Positions 1-7,959 of a stretch of 17,134 bases of DNA are shown here, one piece after another. The notes below the pieces were generated by a model. It saw nothing but the letters and a program-made list of their open reading frames with translations, did no database searches and was not told the DNA's origin. A program made the translations under genes and the position numbers. The stretch is from Thermoplasmata archaeon (GTDB taxonomy: Archaea; Thermoplasmatota; Thermoplasmata; Thermoplasmatales; Thermoplasmataceae). Where the stretch lies: NCBI GenBank assembly GCA_021833045.1, contig JAKBGP010000019.1, forward strand, positions 1 through 17,134, given 5' to 3'. Numbering within the stretch: position 1 is the stretch's first letter; each line of letters begins with the position of its first letter.

Positions 1-98
1 CCTTCCTCAGTCGCATGTCATGTAATGTTTCCATCCTATTTCATGATTTCGCTTCCTGTACTGGTTTTCCGGAATTATCAACTAAAAGTTGACAATGT
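1..98 (+). mobile_element. 3' end of an IS1634/IS4-like insertion sequence (copy A, truncated by window edge)
   Basis: The reverse complement of this stretch matches 6593-6690 with about ten mismatches in 98 positions and no gaps. The match stops sharply at position 98, which marks the outer end of the element. The shared part holds the last codons and stop of a transposase (2-25) and a near-terminal palindrome, TCAACTAAAAGTTGA, at 78-92. The second copy sits in a recognisable transposase remnant, which identifies this one as the 3' terminus of the same IS family, transcribed rightward with its body off the window. Family assignment rests on copy B only. Confidence 0.8.
2..25 (+). pseudogene. 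C-terminal codons of a transposase (partial, cut by window start)
   Basis: Reading from base 2 gives LPQSHVM followed by TAA. The corresponding frame in the inverted copy (minus strand, stop at 6666-6668) reads LPHLHVM then TAA. The conserved stop position and reading frame show that this is the transposase C-terminus in both copies. Whether copy A is intact cannot be judged because everything upstream is outside the window; it is listed as a pseudogene only because no complete gene is visible. Confidence 0.6.
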
Positions 99-126
99 CC
101 AAATACCAAAAGATTAATGAAGCATC

Positions 127-170
127 ATTTATTAATGCGCCTATACCGGTACCACTCTTTACATAGGTGA
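127..170 (+). promoter_or_regulatory. TATA-like box and Shine-Dalgarno of the GT-C gene
   Basis: ATTTATTAAT at 127-136 is a plausible archaeal TATA box. AGGTGA at 165-170, complementary to the conserved archaeal 16S tail, lies three bases before the ATG at 174. A start site about 25 nt after the box would give a leader of roughly 15-20 nt that contains the ribosome binding site. The promoter begins only about 30 nt from the IS end at 98. Confidence 0.45.
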
Positions 171-173
171 ATC

Positions 174-3158
174 ATGTCATTTGCAAAAATGCGAACTAAA
201 TTGAGAGCAAGTAGTGGTGAACTCTCGATAATTATTTCAGGATTGGTTGTTATCCTATGGCTTCATGGTAATTTATTATTCTTCTGGGATACAATCTTTC
301 CATTCCATCCAGCAAGTGATATATATTTTTATTCATTTACATGGAACCAATTAATATTTAATGGAGTTCCTAACCAAGCCAATGAATGGTTAGGCTATTT
401 TGTAGTGATCTACATCCTACATAATATTTTTGGACTTTCCTTCCCTCTCTCCCAATTTTTTCTATTATATTTCTTATTCACTCTATCTGGTATAACAATG
501 TATCGTCTAATTAAATATCTAATGAAAGATATAAATAAAACTAATTTTTCTCTACCGAGCGTTTCAGGTGCCCTAGTCTATATGTTCAATTTCTACGTTG
601 CTAATTTTTTACTTTCTGATTTCTTTGAATCTTGGTTTGTATATTCCTTTTTACCATTAATAGTCCTGATTTTTTTGTCAGGTATGAATAAGAGTGTCAA
701 AAAAGAAGCTTATTGGATAGATATATTGTATCTGGTAATGTTGTTTGAAATTGTTTCTGTCAGTTTCTGGGAGGAACCTTATCTTGTATGGACTGTAGTA
801 ATAATATTCATCTTTGTCTTTAATTATATCTTGCAAAATCGAGATAAGAGAGTTAAAGGTAGTAATTTACGAATCCTAAGATTTCTCTTGATTTCCACCA
901 CGGCAATAGTTATAACAGGTTTATGGTATATTTATAGTTACATCCATGAAATTTTTTATAGTCTGAATAGTATTTCACCTTCTGGAACTGGTGGGTCTTT
1001 ATCGTCTTATTATATCCTGATAAACTCTCTCACTTCGCCGGGAGTTGCTCCTTATATGAAAATACTTTACCTCATAGCAATATATCCTACGTATACCCCC
1101 GCACCAGGATCATTGTTTGTTTGGCAGGATATGTACCGTTTAATGTTCTCTCCATTATATATTGTTTTTTTTAGTTGTTCAATCATTTTTCTGATTACAG
1201 TGTTCTTTGCTCTTAGTATTAGGGGTATTTCAAAAAACGTAATAATGAATCGTAATTTACTATATTTCTCTATATTTGCACTTATATTTTTTGGACTTCA
1301 GGGGGTAAATCCGTTAGTTATATTGTTTGTCCGGTTTCTTATTTCCATTAAATTCTCATACGTTGCATTTTTGTATGGTACCAATTTACAGTTTTTGGGT
1401 TTCCCACTCATATTTCTTTATGCTATAGCGATCTCAAAAACTTTATTTGCATTGGAAGATTTTTCTAACAGAACAATTGCTAAGAAAAATGATATCAAAG
1501 ATAATACACGTGTTCGTGATAAGATGTGTAGAGTAATATCAGGCAAGAAACATCATAAAGCATTAACATACATTATATTGATAATACTTGTCGTCGTTTA
1601 TCCATGGTATATGTGGACACCTTACGCAACACCAGTTTATAATACGGGGTACGGAAATCAGATAATCCACTCGGTTGTCGATATACCACATTATGTATAT
1701 GAAATGACAAATTACATAAACAGTAATGCTAATAACACTACAACTTTAATTTTACCCTTCTCTAATAATTTCCTTACCATGGGGTTTAATAGTAGCTCCT
1801 TTGCTGATGACCAATACCCGGCGCTGATGTTAGGTTCGCCTACCTTATTTCAACAAAAAGTCGCTTACAATAACGTTACCACAGATATTGAGAATATAAT
1901 ATATAATTCTGTTATGTTGGGGAATAATCTATCAACTTACCTATCCGAAATGAATGTGAAATTCATAGTTTTAAATATAAACTTTGTTGTGGGAGCTGGG
2001 AACTATTTCTATGAGAATATTACGTATTTGAAATCTATGCTGAATACTCAACCCAATATACAATTGGTAAGGGAATTTGGTCCACTACTTGTTTACGAAA
2101 ATATGAGGGATAATGGCATGTTTCAGATAGGCAATGCAGTACATTTCAACCCAACAATATCTAGACCATATGACTCGCTTTCCATCACAAAAAATTTGTC
2201 CGTTGACGGGTTCACCCATTCACCGTTTCCCTATGTGAATTACAGCATAACGTCTAATGGTTCTATTATCTTAAGAAATAATAAACTCGTTTCAACAGTA
2301 AACCCAGTATTTTTTGTCAACAACAACCCACTGAACATCAACATTTCGAATTACCATTTTTTAGCTATTACATTTAAGACTTCCAGAAGCAATGTTTCTC
2401 TATATGTCTGTACTTCTACCATCTTTAATAACAATTCTTTTGGAACCACACTTCTGCAACCATTGAACCTTTCAACGTACACATTATCCCCCGAGGTCTA
2501 TGTTAACAGCACATATTATAGTACTTTTGTATATCCTTTATATGAACAACAGTATATGCGATATTCCCACATAAATAATACTAATAATTACAAGTTAAAT
2601 TCAATAGGTTTTGGTTTATCTTTTAATAATTTGTTTACCAATGAGTCTGGTTCTATAGAAATTACAAATGTCTCTGTGTCGAAATATATAAACAAGAGCC
2701 AAAGCGTAGATTTTTTGGCAAATGATGTAAATAATAAAAACCAGGTGCTTGTTCCGAGTAATATTTACACAAATAACCCTTCTTTAAACGAAACATCCAT
2801 CAGATTTAAAGAAATTAATCCGACTAAATATATTGTAGAAGTTTTTAATGCAAGTGAGCCTTATGTTTTAGACTTTAAGCAGAACTTTAATCCTGCTTGG
2901 AATATTTATATTAACAATAAGGAAAGTAACGTTTCTCATTTTATTGCGGATATCTTCAACAATGGTTGGCTAATAACACAAAAAGGAAATTACACAATGG
3001 AAATCATTTACGATCAGCAACATGAATATAACAGTGTGGTAAAAATATCCTTCGATTCGCTAATAATTATTTCTGTGCTAATAATCAGTGATTTATTTTA
3101 TGATTTTTACAAAAAGCATGCTAGAAATTTTCTAATGCGAAAGAAGGACAAAAGATAA
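174..3158 (+). CDS. Large membrane GT-C glycosyltransferase-like protein (AftD/DUF3367-like)
   Basis: This 994-residue protein has about a dozen hydrophobic segments between residues 17 and 485, a long extracytoplasmic region (about 486-960) and a final membrane anchor near 961-977 with a basic tail. The first loop after segment 1 has the motif FFWDTIFPFHPASD (D39, D49), resembling the acidic first external loop of GT-C enzymes and of the AftD/DUF3367 group. The end of the ectodomain (NFNPAWNIYIN, then NNGWLI and GNYTMEIIY) resembles the membrane-proximal domain of AftD and YfhO-type proteins. By family knowledge it should move sugar from a polyprenyl-phosphate donor to an acceptor on the outer face. 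I count about 22 N-X-S/T sequons in the ectodomain, so it is probably itself glycosylated. Start: ATG with AGGTGA three bases upstream. Donor and acceptor are unknown; a purely structural surface protein is the alternative. Confidence 0.75.
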   Translation: MSFAKMRTKLRASSGELSIIISGLVVILWLHGNLLFFWDTIFPFHPASDIYFYSFTWNQLIFNGVPNQANEWLGYFVVIYILHNIFGLSFPLSQFFLLYFLFTLSGITMYRLIKYLMKDINKTNFSLPSVSGALVYMFNFYVANFLLSDFFESWFVYSFLPLIVLIFLSGMNKSVKKEAYWIDILYLVMLFEIVSVSFWEEPYLVWTVVIIFIFVFNYILQNRDKRVKGSNLRILRFLLISTTAIVITGLWYIYSYIHEIFYSLNSISPSGTGGSLSSYYILINSLTSPGVAPYMKILYLIAIYPTYTPAPGSLFVWQDMYRLMFSPLYIVFFSCSIIFLITVFFALSIRGISKNVIMNRNLLYFSIFALIFFGLQGVNPLVILFVRFLISIKFSYVAFLYGTNLQFLGFPLIFLYAIAISKTLFALEDFSNRTIAKKNDIKDNTRVRDKMCRVISGKKHHKALTYIILIILVVVYPWYMWTPYATPVYNTGYGNQIIHSVVDIPHYVYEMTNYINSNANNTTTLILPFSNNFLTMGFNSSSFADDQYPALMLGSPTLFQQKVAYNNVTTDIENIIYNSVMLGNNLSTYLSEMNVKFIVLNINFVVGAGNYFYENITYLKSMLNTQPNIQLVREFGPLLVYENMRDNGMFQIGNAVHFNPTISRPYDSLSITKNLSVDGFTHSPFPYVNYSITSNGSIILRNNKLVSTVNPVFFVNNNPLNINISNYHFLAITFKTSRSNVSLYVCTSTIFNNNSFGTTLLQPLNLSTYTLSPEVYVNSTYYSTFVYPLYEQQYMRYSHINNTNNYKLNSIGFGLSFNNLFTNESGSIEITNVSVSKYINKSQSVDFLANDVNNKNQVLVPSNIYTNNPSLNETSIRFKEINPTKYIVEVFNASEPYVLDFKQNFNPAWNIYINNKESNVSHFIADIFNNGWLITQKGNYTMEIIYDQQHEYNSVVKISFDSLIIISVLIISDLFYDFYKKHARNFLMRKKDKR

Positions 3159-3167
3159 CTGTCCAGT

Positions 3168-3190
3168 CTAAACTTATTTTCTCACTTTTT
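3168..3190 (+). terminator. T-rich tract after the GT-C gene (possible archaeal terminator)
   Basis: Within 35 nt of the stop codon there are runs of T (TTATTTTC and CTTTTTG) without a hairpin. Archaeal RNA polymerase commonly terminates at such T-rich non-template tracts. The AT-rich background makes this weak evidence. Confidence 0.25.
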
Positions 3191-3202
3191 GCATTGGAAG
3201 AT

Positions 3203-3787
3203 TCATTCATTTTGATTTTGTGTGGAGTCAAGTTTTAATGTTCTGCTAAAAAGAAAAAAGAATATTGAGAATGAGTATGGATACAAAATATCGCGTGTGT
3301 AAATCTTCTTTTCTAACCTCACCTTTTTTACTACGGCAATTCCAAAATTTCCATGGCCTCCATCTGTTCCTTTGTGTATCAATGTGTGTATGCACACCTG
3401 ATAAATACGCCGCTCCCTTATTTTGGAGACGATCTCCAATGCTCGGTTGTAGATTATCATGTAGACCTGGGCAACGAGAAACAAGATGTACCCAGGGATA
3501 GCGAGGAAAAGCCTCGCATTTGCCCACTCTTTGAATATCTAGAACAATTTCTCAAGACGTGTTTTGTTCTGTACAATAACCTTCTCTCTTCTGGCCCTTA
3601 TCCCATTATATTCCAAGAAAATCTGGCGCCGAAATCTGGGTGTTCATAAGGAAAACCGCATGGCCAAACCTATTGGATCCTCTATGAATCTCATTGTGTT
3701 TCAGGTCGCATGAGAACATCACCACCTCGGATCATATTTGACTTCAATGAATCCGTGGAATCCACTTTGTATTCTCTCCAATGACAT
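3203..3787 (-). pseudogene. Decayed gene with a glycosyltransferase-2-like membrane tail
   Basis: On the minus strand one frame runs from an ATG at 3787 to 3203, about 195 codons, interrupted by four stops (after PRW, HAT, RFSL and KLF). The readable pieces look like real protein. IEDPIGLAMRFSL resembles the E-D-x-D/G-L-x-x-R element of family 2 glycosyltransferases. It is followed by a basic segment (NGIRARREKVIVQNKTRLEK) and a membrane span (LAIPGYILFLVAQVYMIIYN), the usual order at the C-terminal end of membrane-attached GT2 enzymes. After about 3400 a frameshift is likely, because another minus frame (GAAYLSGVHTHID) looks equally good. An AT-rich TATA-like stretch sits about 20-25 nt upstream of the ATG. 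The N-terminal catalytic half is missing. Family identity is tentative; that it is a broken minus-strand gene is more certain. Confidence 0.4.
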
Positions 3788-4006
3788 GATAACTGATTTT
3801 GTATATTAATTTATATTCTGATGTAATCTGTTTTGGTTAACTGCGGAAGTCTCAATGTTACTGATATCACAGGGAATATTTTTCCGTATGTATACATAGC
3901 CTATCCCAAAAAGTTTCATGGATGCTTTGAAGTTTTCTACAATTTATTAGTAGATCTTCTAGTTAATAAATAGTGTTAATTATATATAATATTGCCATTA
4001 TGAATT

Positions 4007-4420
4007 ATGAGAATGGGATTACCCGCAAGGAAACCTGATAACAATTGCGAATTCGCAGAAAGCAGTGAAAGGGCAGTTCTCAGGGCTGAGATCAAACCCC
4101 TGTACATGAATCCACATGAGAACGCCCTTTTAATATCGGTGGACGAGAAGATACAGATGCACACACAGGATCATGAACACAGGAAACCCATCAAGGAAGG
4201 ATCTCCGGAGAAGATAGATTCCCATTACAGAAGGCATGGAGTCCTGTCACTCTTTGCTGCCCTGTTCATTCAGCGTTGCGACGTTCTTGGCAAAACAGCA
4301 GAGAGGCGCAGGCATCAGGAGTTCATATAATTCTTTGATGCGGTGAACTACTAGGTGCCACGAAATATGGAAATTTACTTAGTATGCGACAACCTCTCCG
4401 TTCACAAACATGAACGGGTC
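4007..4420 (+). pseudogene. IS630-family transposase remnant, broken by two in-frame stops
   Basis: The frame from 4007 contains PLYMNPHENALLISVDEK, the region around the first catalytic Asp of IS630/Tc1-type DDE transposases (D46 in this reading). It is followed by the family-typical RRHGVLSLFAAL and RRRHQEFI. A TAA at 4328-4330 and a later TAG interrupt the frame, but the same frame continues after them with VPRNMEIYLVCDN and LSVHKHERV, which carries the second catalytic Asp. The N-terminal DNA-binding part and the C-terminal part with the third acidic residue are absent. Homology stops at about 4420, where an IS21-type gene fragment begins in a different frame. Non-functional. Confidence 0.75.
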
Positions 4421-4421
4421 A

Positions 4422-4945
4422 GTCATCGATGATCTCATAAAACTCAGATTCATGCACAACCGCGAAAGCGCGGTGTTCCTTGGCATACATGACGTGGGGG
4501 GAACTCATTTGTCTTTAGCACTGGGAATGAGGAAACTCAAATCAGACGTTTTCGCACATTACACATCTGAAGTAAAGCTTGTGGAGTCTCTCAGGAAAGA
4601 ATTTACGAGAGACAGGTTTAGCATCCTCATCAGCAGCTATTCAGAGTACAAGATCATGATAGTGGATGAGATCGGTTATCTGTCATTGAATCGTGAAAAA
4701 TCGAATCACCTCTTTTAATTTGTCTCGGACAGTGTGAGAAAGCGCACACGATCTCCACCTCAAAAAAATCTTTCCCAAAATGGGGTGAGGTTATGAATTA
4801 TCATGTCATGGAATCAGCCATCCTGGAATGATATCGTATCACTGCACCGTGTTGAAAAAATTAAAAGGAGTTTTACGGACTCAAAGACCCTCGAAAGGCA
4901 AACCTCCTCCTTATAGGGAGAAGTGAGAGAAAATGGAAAAAATAA
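4422..4945 (+). pseudogene. IS21-family IstB-like ATP-binding helper, truncated and frameshifted
   Basis: From 4422 the reading VIDDLIKLRFMHNRESAVFL is the IstB segment just before the Walker A loop. The loop reads GIHDVGGTHL where family members have GxxGxGKTHL, so the essential Lys is lost. Walker B is intact (IMIVDEIGYLSL). A stop at 4716-4718 ends that open frame, but homology continues: FVSDSVRKR in frame, then TSKKSFPKWGEVMNYHVMES in another frame (IstB sensor region), a Trp-to-stop position, and finally FYGLKDPRKANLLL ending at 4945. The N-terminal ~90 residues usual for IstB are missing, replaced by the IS630 remnant. At least two frameshifts make it non-functional. No IstA remnant is seen. 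Confidence 0.75.
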
Positions 4946-4951
4946 ATATGG

Positions 4952-5021
4952 GTGTACAGATTTCATTTGCCAATTTTGGACAATATTCATCTGGCGTTTA
5001 CAGATTTTGCATTTTACCACA
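4952..5021. repeat. Imperfect direct repeats, probable IS21 right terminal region
   Basis: GTGTACAGATTTCATTTGCC at 4952-4971 and GTTTACAGATTTTGCATTTT at 4996-5015 are imperfect direct copies about 45 nt apart, just beyond the end of the IstB remnant. IS21-family ends are known to carry several repeated transposase-binding sequences and to finish in CA. Here ACCACA ends at 5021, the likely outer boundary. Boundary placement is an inference. Confidence 0.5.
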
Positions 5022-5423
5022 AGATTCGTAAACTTCTATATGTTCTCCACATAGATCATGAATAGGAGGATATTGGCTATCAAACGGAACCAATATACGT
5101 ATGACGAAACTTGATCTATTATTCCGTTTATTAAAAGAGACACAAAATCTAGGAGAATGTGGGAAAGATCATTAATTATTAAGTGACGTATCTTAGAAAG
5201 GTTAGGGGAATTGAATCTATATGTGAAGTATACGAGATTTGCGATCCAAAAGGAGTTGTTCTCTCATGGGGTTGTTATATATTCATTGAGGAACCCTGTT
5301 TCCTGAAGATCTCACCAAAACTTCTTACAAAAGCTTTAAGACTACCCGTTTACTCGATGCTAAGTTAAGGAAACAGATTTAATTTAGTATTCCTGAATTT
5401 CTTCCACAGCCTTTAAGCAGTAG
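5022..5423. other. Intergenic stretch, no recognisable gene
   Basis: Between the IS21-like end and the promoter of the next gene I see no supported feature. An open frame of 61 codons at 5183-5368 has no recognisable motif and no convincing start context. It may be more decayed coding sequence. Confidence 0.4.
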
Positions 5424-5441
5424 AATATATATATCAATATG
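5412..5441 (+). promoter_or_regulatory. TATA-like boxes upstream of the TTG-start GT2 gene
   Basis: AATATATATAT at 5424-5434 is centred 26 nt before the TTG at 5455, the spacing expected when transcription begins at the start codon (leaderless). A second AT element, TTTAAG at 5412-5417, is centred about 25 nt before an out-of-frame ATG at 5439. Which is used cannot be told from sequence. Confidence 0.45.
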
Positions 5442-5454
5442 AAATTTCTGTTAA

Positions 5455-6534
5455 TTGAAAGTGACCTACTCTGAGGACAGAAATTTGTTGGAAGAATCTT
5501 ATTCAAAAAAGGATGATGTGCAAGAGACACATATTTCTAATCCTTTGATCACCGTTCTGTTGTGCTCACATAGTCCAGATTATATTATGGAGGCAACAAA
5601 TACTGCAATTGACCAGACACTCAATAAAGATGCATATGAGGTCATTGCAGTATTGGATTATCACGATCCCACTATTGAAGAACAACTTTCCAAATCTGGT
5701 GTCTTTTGCAGTATCCTTCCAAACTCAAAATGGGGAGAAGCGATGGCCCATGGCATAATGAAAGCAAGGGGGAGCATCATTTGTTTTCTTGATGATGACG
5801 ATGAATTTGATAAAACAAAACTGAAAACTATATTGTCAGTTTTTATTTTAAATCCCGAACTGATCTATGTACACAATTCAATAGAAGTAATGAATCAAAA
5901 TGAAATAAAACCATCCCGTGGGAATTCACTGAAAACTGACACTATTTTCCATACTAAACCAACCGATTTTGCTGAGACAATGGCATTAGCAAAATTACTT
6001 ACTCGCAGGAGGCTCGATTTCAACGCTAGTTCAATCTCTGTTAAGAGAGAATTTATCCTAAAATACGTGCCGATAATAATGAAACTTACGACATTGATAG
6101 ACAGCATAATTTTTTATCTTTCTTTGGAGACAGATGGTTACATAATGGGGTTGTCCGAACCATTGACGAGATATCGCCTTCATAACAGCATGAGCAATTC
6201 GTTAACCATAAATGCCGCTGCAATTGAGAAGTACGTTTTCTGGTCAGCTCAAATATGCATGTCGCTGGAAGAAGTGCTTTCTACTGACATAAACGACAAT
6301 TTGAGGAAACTACTTGAACAGAAGAAATCATCAGTACAATTACTGTCCTCTCTATTTGATAGAAAAAAACAAAGAATCCAAGTAGAGACTGCTATGTATT
6401 TCCTTAGATCCCATCTCTTCTTCAGACCTTTATACGCAATTTTGATCTTATCCTTTCTTATTGTGAAATCTATCACCCCTTCGCGATTATATTATAGGCT
6501 CTCTCAGTTGTTATTTAAAATCGTATTTGTATAG
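5455..6534 (+). CDS. Family 2 glycosyltransferase with C-terminal membrane segment
   Basis: This is a 359-residue protein with a GT-A fold signature. The strand ITVLLCSHS begins at residue 32, EVIAVLDYHDPT follows with D68 in the nucleotide-binding position, and RGSIICFLDDDDEF supplies the metal-binding D-x-D at 113-116. RYRLHNSMSNS near residue 240 is the usual loop after the catalytic domain. Residues about 313-345 form one or two hydrophobic segments, so the enzyme is probably membrane-attached on the cytoplasmic side. It would transfer a sugar from a nucleotide donor; the sugar is unknown. No in-frame ATG precedes the catalytic domain, so the start is TTG at 5455 or GTG at 5461. I prefer TTG because of the TATA spacing. 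It stands alone between the IS graveyard and the copy B element. Confidence 0.85.
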   Translation: MKVTYSEDRNLLEESYSKKDDVQETHISNPLITVLLCSHSPDYIMEATNTAIDQTLNKDAYEVIAVLDYHDPTIEEQLSKSGVFCSILPNSKWGEAMAHGIMKARGSIICFLDDDDEFDKTKLKTILSVFILNPELIYVHNSIEVMNQNEIKPSRGNSLKTDTIFHTKPTDFAETMALAKLLTRRRLDFNASSISVKREFILKYVPIIMKLTTLIDSIIFYLSLETDGYIMGLSEPLTRYRLHNSMSNSLTINAAAIEKYVFWSAQICMSLEEVLSTDINDNLRKLLEQKKSSVQLLSSLFDRKKQRIQVETAMYFLRSHLFFRPLYAILILSFLIVKSITPSRLYYRLSQLLFKIVFV

Positions 6535-6592
6535 CTTTGTTACCTGACAATTTTATAACATTCAAACAAGTGAGTTATAGATTAAAGAACCA

Positions 6593-7805
6593 ACATTGTC
6601 AACTTTTAGTTGATAATTCCGGAAAACCAGTAGAGGAAGCTAAATCATGAAACAGGATGTAAATATTACATTACATGCAAGTGTGGAAGGCGTCTCATGT
6701 GTAATTTAAACGTGTTTCTACCACACTCGATCAGTATGGACCTGAGGAGTCTTTCCCCATTTTCATGAATAATAATGTTCCCACGATGGATGTGGTACTC
6801 AAATGAAATGATCTGATCCATTTCATGAGGCCAATGTGCCCTCAATGCCATTCAAGCTTCCTTGCCCTGAGGTGGGGGGGAGAAGAATGATATATACCGT
6901 ATCCCATTGACCCTTTTTTCACTTATGTACACTGTCTCATCATGATACTTGAAATAGTTTTTTAAATTCTCAACGTCCTTCGATTTATGTATCATATCAT
7001 CATGTATCCCTATAGTGGAGGGAAGTGCACCAATAACGCTGTAATACTTCAGATCCTTCATATTCTCGGAGGAGTAGAAACCAAGATCCATGACGATGAG
7101 GATGGTGAGAGATACCTAAATCCTTGAGATCACCAGTGAATCCCTTTATTGCGGTTACGGAAGGGATGCTTCCAGCCATGGGCTATGGCGTACGGGCATC
7201 CCCTCCTTGTAACTGCAAGAATGAAGTTGATCTCCCTGTTCTCATCGTTGGAATGGTAATAATGGTCATATTTTGCCAGATCATTTTCGGTCCCCTAATA
7301 TCATATGGTAGAAAGATCATACACAAGGCCTGAGGAACCAAATTCCTTCACTAGCATGGGTGCAATAGAACTTTCCAGCATGCCTATGTTGTCAGTGTCT
7401 TTCCTTCACACCAGATCGATGATGTCGAGGTTCCCCTTTTCACTGAGATCATGGAGACCTGTGTGCACATATGCTGAATGGCCTATTCCGAGCATGGTCT
7501 CCGCAGCAAGGATGATGATCTTCATAGCTTTATACCCATGAGGCCAGAAAGTGTAATTTCGTACTGCCTGAAGAATCCATGATCCTCTCGATCCTGTATA
7601 ACATGTATGGTCCTGAATCGAGTATGTTCATCACGCTCTTCCTATCCACTGGAGGCTTCAGCACCTTCTCACCGTTTACTATGATCTCAATGCCTAGGCA
7701 CTTTGACACCTGCCTCACCATCTTCGTTTCAGGATCCCTGTAACTCCACACTTTGTACAGGTAGATATTGTCACCATCAACTTACTTTCGGAAATATGTC
7801 AATGT
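6593..7805 (-). mobile_element. Decayed IS1634/IS4-like insertion sequence (copy B, inverse to copy A)
   Basis: The left boundary is set by the 98-nt match to the inverted copy at 1-98, which begins abruptly at 6593. The palindrome TCAACTTTTAGTTGA lies at 6599-6613. The transposase remnant occupies most of the interior on the minus strand. The right boundary is proposed at 7805: TGTCAATGT (7797-7805), preceded by ATCAACT (from 7776), resembles the other terminus with extra bases between the parts, so it may be a degenerate inverted repeat. About 1.2 kb remains, less than expected for a ~500-residue transposase, so an internal deletion is likely. Confidence 0.7.
6666..7771 (-). pseudogene. IS1634/IS4-like DDE transposase, multiply frameshifted and internally deleted
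   Basis: Pieces can be followed in order along the minus strand. NIYLYKVWSYRDPETK and VRQVSKCLG form the N-terminal region, with a stop just upstream of VDGD. LDSGPYMLYRI follows, then AMKIIILAAETMLG after a frameshift near 7533. GLVYDLSTI holds the first Asp and is followed by two stops. Next come HYYHSNDENREINFILAVTR, and in another frame AGSIPSVTAIKGFTGDLKDL. LIVMDLGFYSSENMK holds the second Asp, with Leu where relatives have Arg (MDRGFYS). The last clear block is VIGALPSTIGIHDDMIHKSK to YISFFSPP near 6860. The C-terminal portion with the catalytic Glu is mostly deleted; the final ~60 codons (6851-6666) end in LPHLHVM, matching copy A. The frames are closed by at least five lesions, so it is inactive. 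Confidence 0.75.
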
Positions 7806-7825
7806 AGTAGTAATACCACTACAAT

Positions 7826-7843
7826 ATAGAAATATATTTCTAT
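7826..7843. repeat. Perfect 18-bp palindrome
   Basis: ATAGAAATATATTTCTAT is its own reverse complement. It lies between the proposed IS end at 7805 and the 3' end of the DUF2079 gene at 7960. A looser inverted repeat (TGTAGTAG / CCACTACA, one mismatch) precedes it at 7803-7823. It could be a protein-binding site, a recombination scar or chance in AT-rich DNA. No coding sequence is seen in 7806-7959. Confidence 0.5.
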
Positions 7844-7959
7844 TATCAACTCCTGTAAAAACCGTCCTGAAAAGAATATGCAGTGTCAATCAAGGGGTAA
7901 GATAGGTATTAAGGGAACAAAGGTTCAGGAGGATGTCAGAAGAGTCTTTTTCATAGAAG

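Noticed and set aside
3265..3649. Plus-strand open frames opposite the decayed minus gene
   Set aside because: The minus-strand frame has the protein-like composition and membrane span; the plus frames show no motif and look like shadows.
4461..4476. GC-rich hairpin ACCGCG-AAAG-CGCGGT
   Set aside because: It sits within the IstB reading frame and is explained by coding sequence; a functional RNA structure is not supported.
5183..5368. 61-codon open frame between the IS21 remnant and the GT2 gene
   Set aside because: No recognisable motif, no ribosome binding site or TATA spacing, and it lies in probable IS debris.
98..6593. Target-site duplication flanking the bracketed segment
   Set aside because: The sequences just inside the two IS ends (CCAAATACC versus TGGTTCTT read outward) do not match, and the outer flank of copy A is off the window, so no duplication can be shown.
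7124..7541. Two overlapping plus-strand open frames (69 and 78 codons)
   Set aside because: They lie antisense to the transposase remnant, whose minus-strand readings (for example AMKIIILAAETMLG and INFILAVTR) are clearly the real ancestral coding sequence.
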